A DNA stretch of 7,735 nt from Kiloniellaceae bacterium (GCA_028280915.1 JANQKX010000646.1:1-7735); one strand, 5' to 3'. Shown: positions 1-6,890, counted from the stretch's first letter. Notes: generated from the letters alone by a model not told the origin. Numbers and translations: made by a program.

Positions 1-698
1 GCACGGCCAAGCGGGCGGTCATCACCAAGGAAGAGACCACCATCGTGGACGGCTCGGGCAAGAAAAAAGAGATCGAAGGCCGTTGCGCCCAGATCCGCAC
101 CCAGGCCGAAGAGACCACTTCCGACTACGATCGGGAAAAGCTGCAAGAGCGCTTGGCCAAATTGGCCGGCGGCGTGGCGGTCCTGAGCGTGGGCGGTGCC
201 ACCGAGATCGAGGTGAAGGAGCGTAAGGATCGTGTGGAAGACGCGATGAACGCCACCCGCGCCGCGGTCGAGGAAGGCATTGTCACCGGTGGCGGCACGG
301 CTCTGTTGAACGCGTCCAAGATCCTCGCCAAGCTGGAGGTCGCCAACGAAGACCAGAAGGTCGGCGTTGAGATCGTCCGTCGCGCCCTGCAGGCCCCGAT
401 CCGCCAGATCGCCGAGAATGCCGGCGCCGAAGGCTCCATCGTGGTCGGCAAGGTGACCGATGCCAAGGGCAAGGGCACGGGCTACAACGCCCAGACCGGC
501 GAGTACGTGGACATGTTCAAGGCCGGTATCATCGACCCCACCAAGGTCGTGCGTACCGCGCTGCAGGACGCGGCCTCCGTGGCCGGCCTGTTGATCACCA
601 CCGAAGCCATGGTGGCCGACAAGCCCGAAAAGAAAGAAGCGGCGCCGCCTGCCCCTGACATGGGTGGCATGGGCGGTATGGGCGGCATGGGCTTCTAA
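1..698 (+). CDS. groEL: Chaperonin GroEL (60 kDa), C-terminal part, 5' end outside window
   Basis: This is the large subunit of the GroEL/GroES folding machine, a cytosolic ATP-driven double ring. The reading frame is open from base 3 to TAA at 696-698, giving about 231 residues, or roughly the last 40% of a usual 540-550 aa protein. It covers the end of the apical domain, the second intermediate segment and the second equatorial segment. Visible landmarks are TSDYDREKLQERLAKLAGGVAV, the segment VEDAMNATRAAVEEG, whose Asp (codon 240-242) matches the catalytic Asp398 of E. coli GroEL, and the GGGTALL loop. The protein ends in a flexible Gly-Gly-Met tail, encoded by four 9-nt units at 660-692 and closing with Phe. 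The ATG at 45 is internal and not the start, because homologous sequence (TAKRAVITKEETTIVDG) continues upstream. groES probably lies before it, outside the window. The identification is very secure. Confidence 0.98.
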   Translation, partial: TAKRAVITKEETTIVDGSGKKKEIEGRCAQIRTQAEETTSDYDREKLQERLAKLAGGVAVLSVGGATEIEVKERKDRVEDAMNATRAAVEEGIVTGGGTALLNASKILAKLEVANEDQKVGVEIVRRALQAPIRQIAENAGAEGSIVVGKVTDAKGKGTGYNAQTGEYVDMFKAGIIDPTKVVRTALQDAASVAGLLITTEAMVADKPEKKEAAPPAPDMGGMGGMGGMGF

Positions 699-723
699 GC
701 GCGTCCAAACAGCCAATGTAACG

Positions 724-737
724 CGGCCGATCGGCCG
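724..737. repeat. 14-bp perfect GC palindrome between groEL and its terminator
   Basis: CGGCCGATCGGCCG is a perfect self-complementary sequence 25 bp after the groEL stop and just before the terminator hairpin. As RNA it would have too little loop to fold without opening its centre. It may be chance in GC-rich DNA, a protein site, or a small structure helping to protect the groEL mRNA 3' end. No function can be assigned from sequence. Confidence 0.4.
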
Positions 738-744
738 TAGGGGG

Positions 745-782
745 AAGGGGCCGTGATGAAATGTCACGGCCCCTTTTCTTTT
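745..782 (+). terminator. Intrinsic (rho-independent) terminator of groEL
   Basis: The arms AAGGGGCCGTGA (745-756) and TCACGGCCCCTT (764-775) form a perfect 12-bp stem around a 7-nt loop. A T-rich tract follows (TTTTCTTTT, 774-782). It sits 46 bp after the groEL stop in the right orientation. Stem length, GC content and T-run are all textbook. It ends only 5 bp before the first possible start codon of the next gene. Confidence 0.93.
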
Positions 783-787
783 GAACC

Positions 788-1633
788 ATGAGCAGTGATA
801 CTCGCGCCACCATGGCAATCGATATCGATCAAATCTCCAAAATCATTGAAGACACGGCGGCCGAAGAGGTCATGCCGCGCTTTCGAACCCTAAGCGACGG
901 GGATATCCGGGACAAAGGCCGGGGCGACCTGGTGACCGTGGCCGACCTGGCCAGCGAGGCGGTGCTGACCGAGCGCCTGGCGGCGGCCCTGCCGGGCTCG
1001 CGAATCTTGGGAGAGGAGGCGGTGACGGCCGATCCCAGCCTCTTCGAGCAATTACGGGGCGATAGTCCGGTGTGGACCATCGACCCCATCGACGGCACGG
1101 GGAACTTTGCCCGGGGCCGGCCCGTGTTCGCGGTCATGGTGGCCCTGGTGGTGTCCGACGCGCCGGTGGCGGCCTGGATCCACGACCCGGTGAACCGGCG
1201 CATGGTCACGGCCGAGACCGGTTCGGGCACCTGGTCGGCGGGCCAGCGTTTAACGATCCAAGCCCCCGACGGCTTGGACCAGATGAGCGGCACCATTCAT
1301 GCCTCCACCTTCGCCCGGCCCGATATCGCGGCGCAGATTCAACGGCGGCGGAACCTGGTCAATACTCTGAAGTCCATGAGCTGCGCCGGATGGGAGTATC
1401 TACGCCTGGTCCATAGCGAGATGAATTTTTCCATGTTCACCCGCCTCATGCCCTGGGACCACGTGCCCGGCGCCCTGCTTTTCCAGGAGGCCGGCGGCGT
1501 GGCCCATTGCATCGACGGCACCGCCTATCGGCCCACCCGTTACGAGGACCAGGGCTTGATCATGGCCCCCAACGAAGACCTCTGGCACGCCTTGCACCAA
1601 TTGCTTTTCGGCGAGGAGTCCAGGGCGCGATAA
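788..1633 (+). CDS. Inositol monophosphatase-family phosphatase (possible histidinol- or inositol-phosphatase)
   Basis: This is a metal-dependent (Mg2+/Li+-sensitive fold) sugar-phosphate or polyol-phosphate phosphatase, expected in the cytosol. All metal-site motifs of the family are present: Glu76 in GEE, the DPIDGT signature with Asp99 and Asp102 followed by NF, and WDHVPGALLFQEAGG with Asp224. The length of 281 aa is normal. Members hydrolyse inositol-1-phosphate, histidinol phosphate (HisN type), 3'-phosphoadenosine phosphate or fructose bisphosphate, and sequence reading does not decide between them. The start is uncertain. ATG 788 has no Shine-Dalgarno, since its upstream bases are the groEL terminator. 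ATG 812 (MAIDIDQI) is in frame, also lacks a clear site, and gives an N-terminus I consider equally typical of the family. The gene follows groEL in the same direction, but the strong terminator between them argues for separate or read-through expression. Confidence 0.93.
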   Translation: MSSDTRATMAIDIDQISKIIEDTAAEEVMPRFRTLSDGDIRDKGRGDLVTVADLASEAVLTERLAAALPGSRILGEEAVTADPSLFEQLRGDSPVWTIDPIDGTGNFARGRPVFAVMVALVVSDAPVAAWIHDPVNRRMVTAETGSGTWSAGQRLTIQAPDGLDQMSGTIHASTFARPDIAAQIQRRRNLVNTLKSMSCAGWEYLRLVHSEMNFSMFTRLMPWDHVPGALLFQEAGGVAHCIDGTAYRPTRYEDQGLIMAPNEDLWHALHQLLFGEESRAR

Positions 1634-1697
1634 TTTTTGGTGCCAGGCTTTTTCTCCCTTGGAACTGGCGTCCGGTGACGGATAGTTTGTGACCTGG

Positions 1698-1732
1698 CGG
1701 CTCCCGCGCCGCGGCGGCGGGACCGGATTTTT
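1698..1732 (+). terminator. Candidate GC hairpin with T-run before the FAD/GcvT gene
   Basis: TCCCGC (1702-1707) pairs with GCGGGA (1717-1722). The stem extends by CGG (1698-1700) with CCG (1723-1725) if C1701 bulges. TTTTT follows at 1728-1732. It lies 65 bp after the phosphatase stop and could be that gene's terminator. It also ends only 3 bp before the next gene's Shine-Dalgarno region, so it could instead act as a leader attenuator. The bulge and the short stem keep the confidence moderate. Confidence 0.5.
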
Positions 1733-1735
1733 CAT

Positions 1736-1746
1736 GGGAGAGGAAA
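1736..1746 (+). promoter_or_regulatory. Ribosome binding site of the FAD/GcvT dehydrogenase
   Basis: The purine-rich GGGAGAGGAAA lies just before ATG 1748, with GGAG (1737-1740) 7 nt from the start. It is among the clearest Shine-Dalgarno matches in the window and fixes the start of the 815-aa protein. It immediately follows the possible hairpin and T-run at 1698-1732. Confidence 0.8.
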
Positions 1747-1747
1747 C

Positions 1748-4195
1748 ATGGCACAGGCGCTTCCCGATTCTGCTGAAATCGTCATCATCGGTGGCGGGGT
1801 CATCGGCTGTTCGCTGGCATATCATCTGACCAAGCTGGGCAAGCGCGATGTGGTCTTGCTGGAGCGCAAGCAACTGACCTGCGGCACCACCTGGCACGCC
1901 GCCGGATTGGTGGGGCAGCTACGGGCCACCTTGAACATGACCAAGCTGGCCCAGTACACCGCCGGCCTTTATGCCGGCCTGGAAGCGGAAACGGGCCAGG
2001 CCACGGGCTTTGTGCAGAACGGCAGCATTTCCATCGCCACCAATGACGAACGCATGGAAGAGCTGAAACGGGGCGCTTCCATGGCCAAGACCTTCGGCCT
2101 GGAAGTGGAGGTCTTTTCGCCCCAGGAAATCGCCGCCAAGTGGCCCTTGATCAGCCTGGACGGCATCGTCGGCGGGGTGCATCTGCCCGGCGACGGCAAA
2201 ACCAACCCCATCGACACGGCCATGGCCCTGGCCAAGGGCGCGCGCATGGGCGGTGCCAAGATCTTCGAAGAGGTGAAGGTCACCGGCGTTCATCAGAAAA
2301 ACGGCCGGGCCACCGGGGTGGCCACCGCCCAGGGCGACATCGCGGCCGAGGTGGTGGTGAACTGCGGCGGCATGTGGGGCCGGGAGATCGGCCGCATGGC
2401 CGGGGTGACCGTGCCGCTGCACGCCTGCGAGCACTTTTACATCCTGACCGAGGCCATGCCGGAGCTGACCCCCGATCTGCCCACCCTGCGGGACCCGGGC
2501 GGGTGCGCCTATTACAAGGAAGATGCGGGCAAGCTGCTGCTGGGGGCCTTCGAGCCCCATGCCAAGCCCTGGGGCATGGACGGCATCCCCGATGATTTTT
2601 CCTTCGATGAACTGCCCGAGGACTTCGACCACTTCATGCCCGTGCTGGAAGGCGCCATCGAGCGGGTGCCGGCTTTGGAGACCGTGGGCATCCGGAAATT
2701 CTTCAACGGCCCGGAAAGCTTCACTCCCGACGACCGCTACCTCCTGGGCGAGGCGCCCGAGCTGCGGAACTTCTATGTGGCCTGCGGTTTTAACTCCATC
2801 GGCATCCAGTCGGCGGGCGGCGCCGGCAAGGCCTTGGCGGAATGGATCGTGGAGGGGCATCCCACCATGGATCTCTCCGACGTGGACATCCGCCGCATGT
2901 CCCCGTTCCAGAACAACAGCCGCTACCTCTATGACCGGGCCACCGAGGCCCTGGGCCTGCTTTATGCCATGCATTGGCCTTATTATCAGTACGAGACCGC
3001 GCGCAACGTGCGCACCTCGCCCTTGCATGACTGCTTGGCGGCCCGGGGTGCCTGCTTCGGCGAGGCGGCCGGCTGGGAGCGGGCGAACTGGTTCGCGCCC
3101 GAGGGGGTGGAGCCCAAGTACGCCTATAGCTACAAGCGGCAAAACTGGTTCGATCATGCCGCCGCCGAGCACCGCGCGGTGCGCGAAGGGGTGGCCCTCT
3201 TCGACCAAAGCTCTTTCGGGAAGTTCCTGCTGCAGGGCCGGGACGCGGAATCCGTGTTGCAACGGGTCTGCGCCAATGACGTGGCCGTGCCCGCGGGTAA
3301 GGTGGTCTATACCCAATGGCTCAACGCGCGGGGCGGCATCGAGGCGGACCTGACGGTCACCCGCCTGGCAGAGGACGCCTTCATGATCGTCACCGGCGCG
3401 GCCGTTGCCGTGCATGACCTGAACTGGCTGCAGCGCCACATCCCCCAGGACGCCCATGCCATCGCCACGGACGTGACAGCCGGCTATGCGGTCATGGGCA
3501 TCATGGGACCGCAAAGCCGGGATCTGCTGGCCAAGGTCAGCAACGCCGATTTCTCCAACGACGCTTTTCCCTTCGGCACCGCCCAGGAGATCGAATTGGG
3601 CTTCACCTATGCCAGGGCCCTGCGGATCAGTTACGTGGGCGAGCTGGGCTGGGAAATCTATGTGCCCAGCGATCAGGCCCGGGGCGTGTTCGACGCCATC
3701 GCCGCCGCCGGGGACCCCATGGGCCTGAAAATGGCCGGCATGCATGTGCTGGATTCCTGCCGCATCGAAAAGGCATTCCGCCACTGGGGTCACGACATCA
3801 CCGACGAGGATACGCCCATCGAGGCGGGCCTGGGTTTTGCCTGCGCCTTCAATAAAAACGTGCCCTTCATCGGCCGGGACGCCTTGCTGGAACAGAAGGG
3901 AAAAGGGGTCACCAAGCGCATGGTGCAGTTTGCCCTGGAGGACCCGGAACCTCTGCTTTACCACAACGAGCCCATCTACCGGGACGGGGAGATCGTGGGA
4001 CGGGTGACCTCGGGCAACTACGGCCACCATTTGGGCGCGGCCATCGGCATGGGTTATGTCACCCATCCCGACGGGGTCAACGCCGACTTCGTGAAATCGG
4101 GCAGCTACGAAATCGAGGTGGCTTGCGAGCGTTTTCCGGCGAAAGCGAGCCTCAGGCCGCTCTATGACCCCAAGTCGGAGCGGCCCAAGGCCTGA
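1748..4195 (+). CDS. FAD-dependent dimethylglycine/sarcosine dehydrogenase with C-terminal GcvT (tetrahydrofolate) domain
   Basis: This is a two-domain enzyme that oxidatively removes N-methyl groups from sarcosine, dimethylglycine or a similar methylated amine and passes the one-carbon unit to tetrahydrofolate. Residues about 9-375 are a DAO-type FAD oxidoreductase. They include the dinucleotide fold IIGGGVIG (13-20), TTWHAAGL with His50 at the position that carries covalent FAD in mitochondrial DMGDH/SarDH, and EHFYILTE with His229 in the expected substrate region. A linking FAO-type segment (about 376-430) precedes a GcvT-like half. That half shows GGIEADLTV (529-537), SYVGELGWEIY (Tyr629-Glu636) and a C-terminal barrel with GRVTSGNYGHHLG. 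The length of 815 aa matches bacterial and mature mitochondrial relatives. There is no signal peptide, so it should be cytosolic. The AAC(3)-like gene 27 bp downstream is probably cotranscribed. The family is secure; the substrate cannot be read from sequence. Confidence 0.94.
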   Translation: MAQALPDSAEIVIIGGGVIGCSLAYHLTKLGKRDVVLLERKQLTCGTTWHAAGLVGQLRATLNMTKLAQYTAGLYAGLEAETGQATGFVQNGSISIATNDERMEELKRGASMAKTFGLEVEVFSPQEIAAKWPLISLDGIVGGVHLPGDGKTNPIDTAMALAKGARMGGAKIFEEVKVTGVHQKNGRATGVATAQGDIAAEVVVNCGGMWGREIGRMAGVTVPLHACEHFYILTEAMPELTPDLPTLRDPGGCAYYKEDAGKLLLGAFEPHAKPWGMDGIPDDFSFDELPEDFDHFMPVLEGAIERVPALETVGIRKFFNGPESFTPDDRYLLGEAPELRNFYVACGFNSIGIQSAGGAGKALAEWIVEGHPTMDLSDVDIRRMSPFQNNSRYLYDRATEALGLLYAMHWPYYQYETARNVRTSPLHDCLAARGACFGEAAGWERANWFAPEGVEPKYAYSYKRQNWFDHAAAEHRAVREGVALFDQSSFGKFLLQGRDAESVLQRVCANDVAVPAGKVVYTQWLNARGGIEADLTVTRLAEDAFMIVTGAAVAVHDLNWLQRHIPQDAHAIATDVTAGYAVMGIMGPQSRDLLAKVSNADFSNDAFPFGTAQEIELGFTYARALRISYVGELGWEIYVPSDQARGVFDAIAAAGDPMGLKMAGMHVLDSCRIEKAFRHWGHDITDEDTPIEAGLGFACAFNKNVPFIGRDALLEQKGKGVTKRMVQFALEDPEPLLYHNEPIYRDGEIVGRVTSGNYGHHLGAAIGMGYVTHPDGVNADFVKSGSYEIEVACERFPAKASLRPLYDPKSERPKA

Positions 4196-4209
4196 CCGGC
4201 TAAACGGGC

Positions 4210-4215
4210 GGAAGG
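4210..4215 (+). promoter_or_regulatory. Ribosome binding site of the AAC(3)-like gene
   Basis: GGAAGG lies 7 nt before ATG 4223, in the 27-bp gap after the dehydrogenase stop. The gap holds no terminator or recognisable promoter. This supports translation from a shared transcript and supports the chosen start. Confidence 0.7.
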
Positions 4216-4222
4216 TCCAAGA

Positions 4223-5032
4223 ATGGAAGAGGCGCTATCGGCAAGCCGGGAAAGTCTGACCGCGGATATCCGGAATCTGGGGGTGGCCCCGGGCGATATC
4301 ATTATGCTGCACGCCTCCTATCGGGCGGTGCGGCCCGTGGATGGCGGGCCGGAGGGGGTGATCGACGCCCTGCTGGATGCGGTGACGCCGTCGGGCGGGA
4401 TCGTGATGTTCGTCTCCTGGGCTCAGTCCACCTATGACGCCTTTCTGACCGGCGGCTTGAGTGATCAGGAAAAGCGCGATTGGCCGGCCTATGATTCCCA
4501 AAGCGCGCTGGTGCGCCCGACCCACGGCGGCGCCATCGGCGCCTGCCTGGCGGCCCGGCCGGGCAGCTACCGCAGCGCCAACCCGGACCGCTCTCTTCTG
4601 GCCATCGGGACGGCGGTGCCGCTGATCAAGGATCAGCCCCTGGATCACGGCTTTGGGCCGGGCTCGCCCTTGGAAAAACTCTATCGCGCCGGCGCCAAGA
4701 CCATGAACCTGGGCGCCCCCCTTTATACGGCGACCATTCTTCACTACGCGGAATATCTGGCGGAGGTGCCGAACAAACGGTCGGTATCCTATGAGGTGCC
4801 GCTGTTGGAAGAAGGCCAAAAGGTCTGGCGTCCGGTGGTGCAGATGAACCGGGAGGCTTTCGTGCCCGCCGCTGAAGGGCTGGAACCGGACTATCTGGAA
4901 CAGGTCATCCGGGCCTACCTGCAAACCGGGCGTCACGGGCAAGGGCAGGTGGGGGCCGCCCGGGCTCTTCTCTTCGACATGGGCGATTTGGTGCCCTTCG
5001 CGAAAGACTATTTTGAAGATCGTTACGGCTGA
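4223..5032 (+). CDS. AAC(3)-family (Antibiotic_NAT) acetyl-CoA-dependent N-acetyltransferase
   Basis: The 269-aa length and overall pattern match the family of aminoglycoside 3-N-acetyltransferases, which transfer acetyl from acetyl-CoA to an amine. The N-terminus, LGVAPGDIIMLHASYRAVRP (19-38) with DGGPEGVIDALL, resembles the AAC(3)-IV branch. Further landmarks are RSANPDRSLLAIG (117-129), DHGFGPGSPLEKLY (141-154), and TATILHYAEYLAEVP (169-183) with the T-x-x-H-x-x-E pattern (His174, Glu177). Some family positions differ. The usual HP of the RS-x-HP motif is NP here (Asn120), and the usual Phe-Asp-Pro stretch reads Tyr-Asp-Ser (90-92). Chromosomal members often act on natural substrates other than antibiotics, and this context beside a methylamine-type dehydrogenase suggests the same. 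Its stop overlaps the opposing GNAT gene by 10 bp. The family is fairly sure, the substrate unknown, and resistance should not be assumed. Confidence 0.87.
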   Translation: MEEALSASRESLTADIRNLGVAPGDIIMLHASYRAVRPVDGGPEGVIDALLDAVTPSGGIVMFVSWAQSTYDAFLTGGLSDQEKRDWPAYDSQSALVRPTHGGAIGACLAARPGSYRSANPDRSLLAIGTAVPLIKDQPLDHGFGPGSPLEKLYRAGAKTMNLGAPLYTATILHYAEYLAEVPNKRSVSYEVPLLEEGQKVWRPVVQMNREAFVPAAEGLEPDYLEQVIRAYLQTGRHGQGQVGAARALLFDMGDLVPFAKDYFEDRYG

Positions 5033-5511
5033 GCGGGCAGGGGGCGGATCATGATGCGGTGGGGGCCGAGGGATTCGTTTTCGAAAACCTCGCCCACCGC
5101 TTCGAAGCGGTAGCGGGCCAGATAGTCCAGGGCGTCCAGGCGAACCTTGCACCAGATCATGCCCTCGTCCTGGAACGAACCGGCATGGTCCATGACCGCC
5201 TTGATGAGGTGGGCGCCGACGCCCACGCCGCGCGCCGCTTCCACCACGGCCAGGCCGCGCAGGCGCCAGGCTTCCGGATAGGGGCCGGCGGGCAGCTTTT
5301 GTTCGATCTGTGGATTGGGGGCTTCATGAAAGATCGAGGCGATGCCCACCAGATTGCCCGCCATGAAACAGCCGGCGTGCAGGGTGCGCGGCGCCTCGTC
5401 CAGGGGGTATACCGAGGCCGAAAGATCTTGATTCGGGCGCAAGATGCGGTGGCGGATGAGATGGGTTTCCGCCGGGTCAATGGATGCAATGGACGTGGTG
5501 AGTTCGGACAT
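5023..5511 (-). CDS. GNAT-family N-acetyltransferase
   Basis: This 162-aa single-domain protein has the acetyl-CoA binding core of the GNAT superfamily. The segment WRLRGLAVVEAARGVGVG (82-99) gives beta strand 4 and the R-x-x-G-x-G pyrophosphate loop (94-99), followed by helix AHLIKAVMDHA. The C-terminal LARYRFEAVGEVFEN (about residues 130-145) is the usual Y-x-x-x-GF-like region. The N-terminus contains LIRHRILRPNQ (18-28), seen in small uncharacterised GNATs. The start at 5511 is supported by GAGG 7 nt upstream (minus strand). It converges on the AAC(3)-like gene, their stop ends overlap by 10 bp, and there is no terminator between them. Its promoter must lie in the 230-bp gap shared with the divergent alanine dehydrogenase gene. 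The acceptor substrate is unknown. Confidence 0.88.
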   Translation of the reverse strand: MSELTTSIASIDPAETHLIRHRILRPNQDLSASVYPLDEAPRTLHAGCFMAGNLVGIASIFHEAPNPQIEQKLPAGPYPEAWRLRGLAVVEAARGVGVGAHLIKAVMDHAGSFQDEGMIWCKVRLDALDYLARYRFEAVGEVFENESLGPHRIMIRPLPAQP

Positions 5512-5741
5512 TTGCTGGCCTCACGTCCCGCCGATAATTGGCTCTTTTAACATGCGTTTCGACGCCCTAGCTTCCAAATCAATCTTGCATTGGCGCTCCC
5601 GCCCAGACATGTTGCTGTCGAGCAGGGGCTTTGCAAGTGGCCATACTAAAATTATCGTCCCCCTTCGGCTTCACACAGACCGGCTGTGTCGGGCCGATCC
5701 GCCTTTTGTTCGAGGGCTAACTGAGCTGGAGATATCTTAAG
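5512..5741. other. Divergent intergenic region between the GNAT gene and ald
   Basis: This 230-bp region is less GC-rich than the genes around it and should carry promoters for both directions. An AT-rich patch, TACTAAAATTAT, lies at 5644-5655 and contains TAAAAT (5647-5652), a good -10 match, but I see no -35 at the right distance. A 6-bp dyad follows at 5673-5689. The ald ribosome site GGAG (5728-5731) lies 10 nt before ATG 5742. No regulator gene is present in the gap. Confidence 0.5.
5673..5689. promoter_or_regulatory. Candidate operator dyad upstream of ald
   Basis: ACACAG (5673-5678) and CTGTGT (5684-5689) form a perfect 6-bp inverted repeat with a 5-nt spacer, 52 bp before the ald start and just after an AT-rich patch. 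The size and position suit a dimeric repressor or activator site. ald genes are often controlled by Lrp/AsnC-type regulators, but nothing here shows which protein would bind. A short RNA hairpin or chance are alternatives. Confidence 0.4.
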
Positions 5742-6860
5742 ATGTTGATTGGCGTACCCAAAGAAGTCAAGAACCATGAGTATCGGGTCGGCTTGGTCCC
5801 GTCTTCTGTCCGTGAGCATATCTATCACGGGCATCAAGTGATCGTGGAGACCAATGCGGGGCTCGGCATCGGCGTGACCGACGAAGACTACGTCAAGGTC
5901 GGCGCCGGCATCGTGGACAGTGCCGAGGAGATCTTCGCGCGCGCCGAGATGGTTGTGAAGGTAAAAGAGCCTCAGCCCGAGGAGTACCGCCAGCTGCGCG
6001 AGGGGCAAATCCTCTTTACCTACCTGCACCTGGCGCCGGACTTGCCCCAGACCCAGGGTCTGGTGGATTCCGGCTGCATCGCCATCGCCTATGAGACCGT
6101 GACGAGCGACCGGGGTGGCCTGCCCCTGCTGGCGCCCATGAGCGAAGTGGCCGGGCGCATGTCCGTACAGGTGGGGGCTCATTGCCTGGAAAAGGAACAG
6201 GGCGGCTCGGGCATGCTGCTGGGCGGCGTGCCCGGCGTGGCCGCGGCCAAGGTGGTGATCATCGGCGGCGGTGTGTCGGGCACGAACGCGGCGCGCATGG
6301 CCATGGGCATGGAAGCCCACGTCACGGTGATCGACCGTTCCTTGCACCGCTTGTACGAGCTGGACATGCAATTCGGCCCCATGCTGAACACCATCTATTC
6401 CACCGTGGACGCCATCGAGCGTCACGTGGAAGGGGCCGATCTGGTCATCGGTGCCGTCTTGGTGCCCGGCGCGGCGGCACCCAAGCTGGTGACCCGCGAT
6501 ATGATCAAGGCCATGCGGCCCGGATCGGTGCTGGTGGACATCGCCATTGACCAGGGCGGCTGCTTCGAGACTTCGCGGGGCACCACCCACGCCGAACCCA
6601 CTTATGTGGAAGAAGGCGTGGTTCATTATTGCGTCACCAACATGCCGGGGGCCGTGGCGCGGACCTCCACCTTTGCCCTGAACAACGCCACCTTGCCGTT
6701 CTCCCTGGATCTGGCCAACAAGGGCTATAAGCGGGCGATGGCGGAAGACCGGCACCTGAAAAACGGGCTGAACGTGTTCGAGGGCAAGGTCACCTATAAG
6801 GAAGTGGCCAAAGCCCACGACATGCCCTTCGTGGCGCCGGAAGAGGCCCTCGGCCTTTAA
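5742..6860 (+). CDS. ald: Alanine dehydrogenase (NAD+)
   Basis: This enzyme reversibly deaminates L-alanine to pyruvate and ammonia with NAD+. It is cytosolic and typically a hexamer. The 372-aa length is exactly typical. Catalytic and substrate residues fall at the canonical numbers: Arg15 in EYRVGLVP, Lys75 in VKVKEPQ, His96 in YLHLAPD and Asp270 in DIAIDQGG. The Rossmann motif IIGGGVSGTNAA spans 173-184, and Asp198 ends the second strand, consistent with NAD rather than NADP preference. SRGTTHAEP and the late segment YCVTNMPGAVARTST complete the family pattern. The start is supported by GGAG 10 nt upstream. The gene is flanked by its own upstream region and a downstream terminator, so it is probably monocistronic. 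It may allow use of alanine as carbon and nitrogen source or assimilation of ammonia. There is no sign of damage. Confidence 0.98.
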   Translation: MLIGVPKEVKNHEYRVGLVPSSVREHIYHGHQVIVETNAGLGIGVTDEDYVKVGAGIVDSAEEIFARAEMVVKVKEPQPEEYRQLREGQILFTYLHLAPDLPQTQGLVDSGCIAIAYETVTSDRGGLPLLAPMSEVAGRMSVQVGAHCLEKEQGGSGMLLGGVPGVAAAKVVIIGGGVSGTNAARMAMGMEAHVTVIDRSLHRLYELDMQFGPMLNTIYSTVDAIERHVEGADLVIGAVLVPGAAAPKLVTRDMIKAMRPGSVLVDIAIDQGGCFETSRGTTHAEPTYVEEGVVHYCVTNMPGAVARTSTFALNNATLPFSLDLANKGYKRAMAEDRHLKNGLNVFEGKVTYKEVAKAHDMPFVAPEEALGL

Positions 6861-6890
6861 GGACAAGCTATATTTGGCGAATGGATGGTG

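Noticed and set aside
2523..3353. Plus-strand 276-codon frame inside the dehydrogenase
   Set aside because: It overlaps a secure gene out of frame, and its Arg/Pro/Ser/Trp-rich translation shows no domain.
1919..4066. Very long minus-strand open frame (715 codons) opposite the FAD/GcvT dehydrogenase
   Set aside because: Its translation has no recognisable domain and is rich in His, Gly and Ala, as expected when a GC-biased gene is read on the other strand. The plus-strand gene explains the region completely.
4223..5032. Acquired antibiotic-resistance gene
   Set aside because: There are no mobile-element sequences, no composition break and no integron sites. Family motifs differ from resistance enzymes, and the gene looks like a resident chromosomal partner of the dehydrogenase gene.
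4235..5152. Minus-strand 305-codon frame opposite the AAC(3)-like gene
   Set aside because: It conflicts with both the AAC(3)-like and GNAT genes and has no recognisable motif.
5631..5655. TTGCAA followed by TAAAAT as an ald promoter
   Set aside because: The spacing between the two boxes is only 10 bp, far short of the 16-18 bp needed. I mention the AT-rich patch but do not call a promoter.
5444..5740. 98-codon plus-strand frame ending one base before the ald start
   Set aside because: The stop next to the ald start looks like a coupled leader gene. However, the frame begins antisense to the GNAT coding sequence, has no family resemblance, and the ald ribosome site stands on its own. Chance is more likely.
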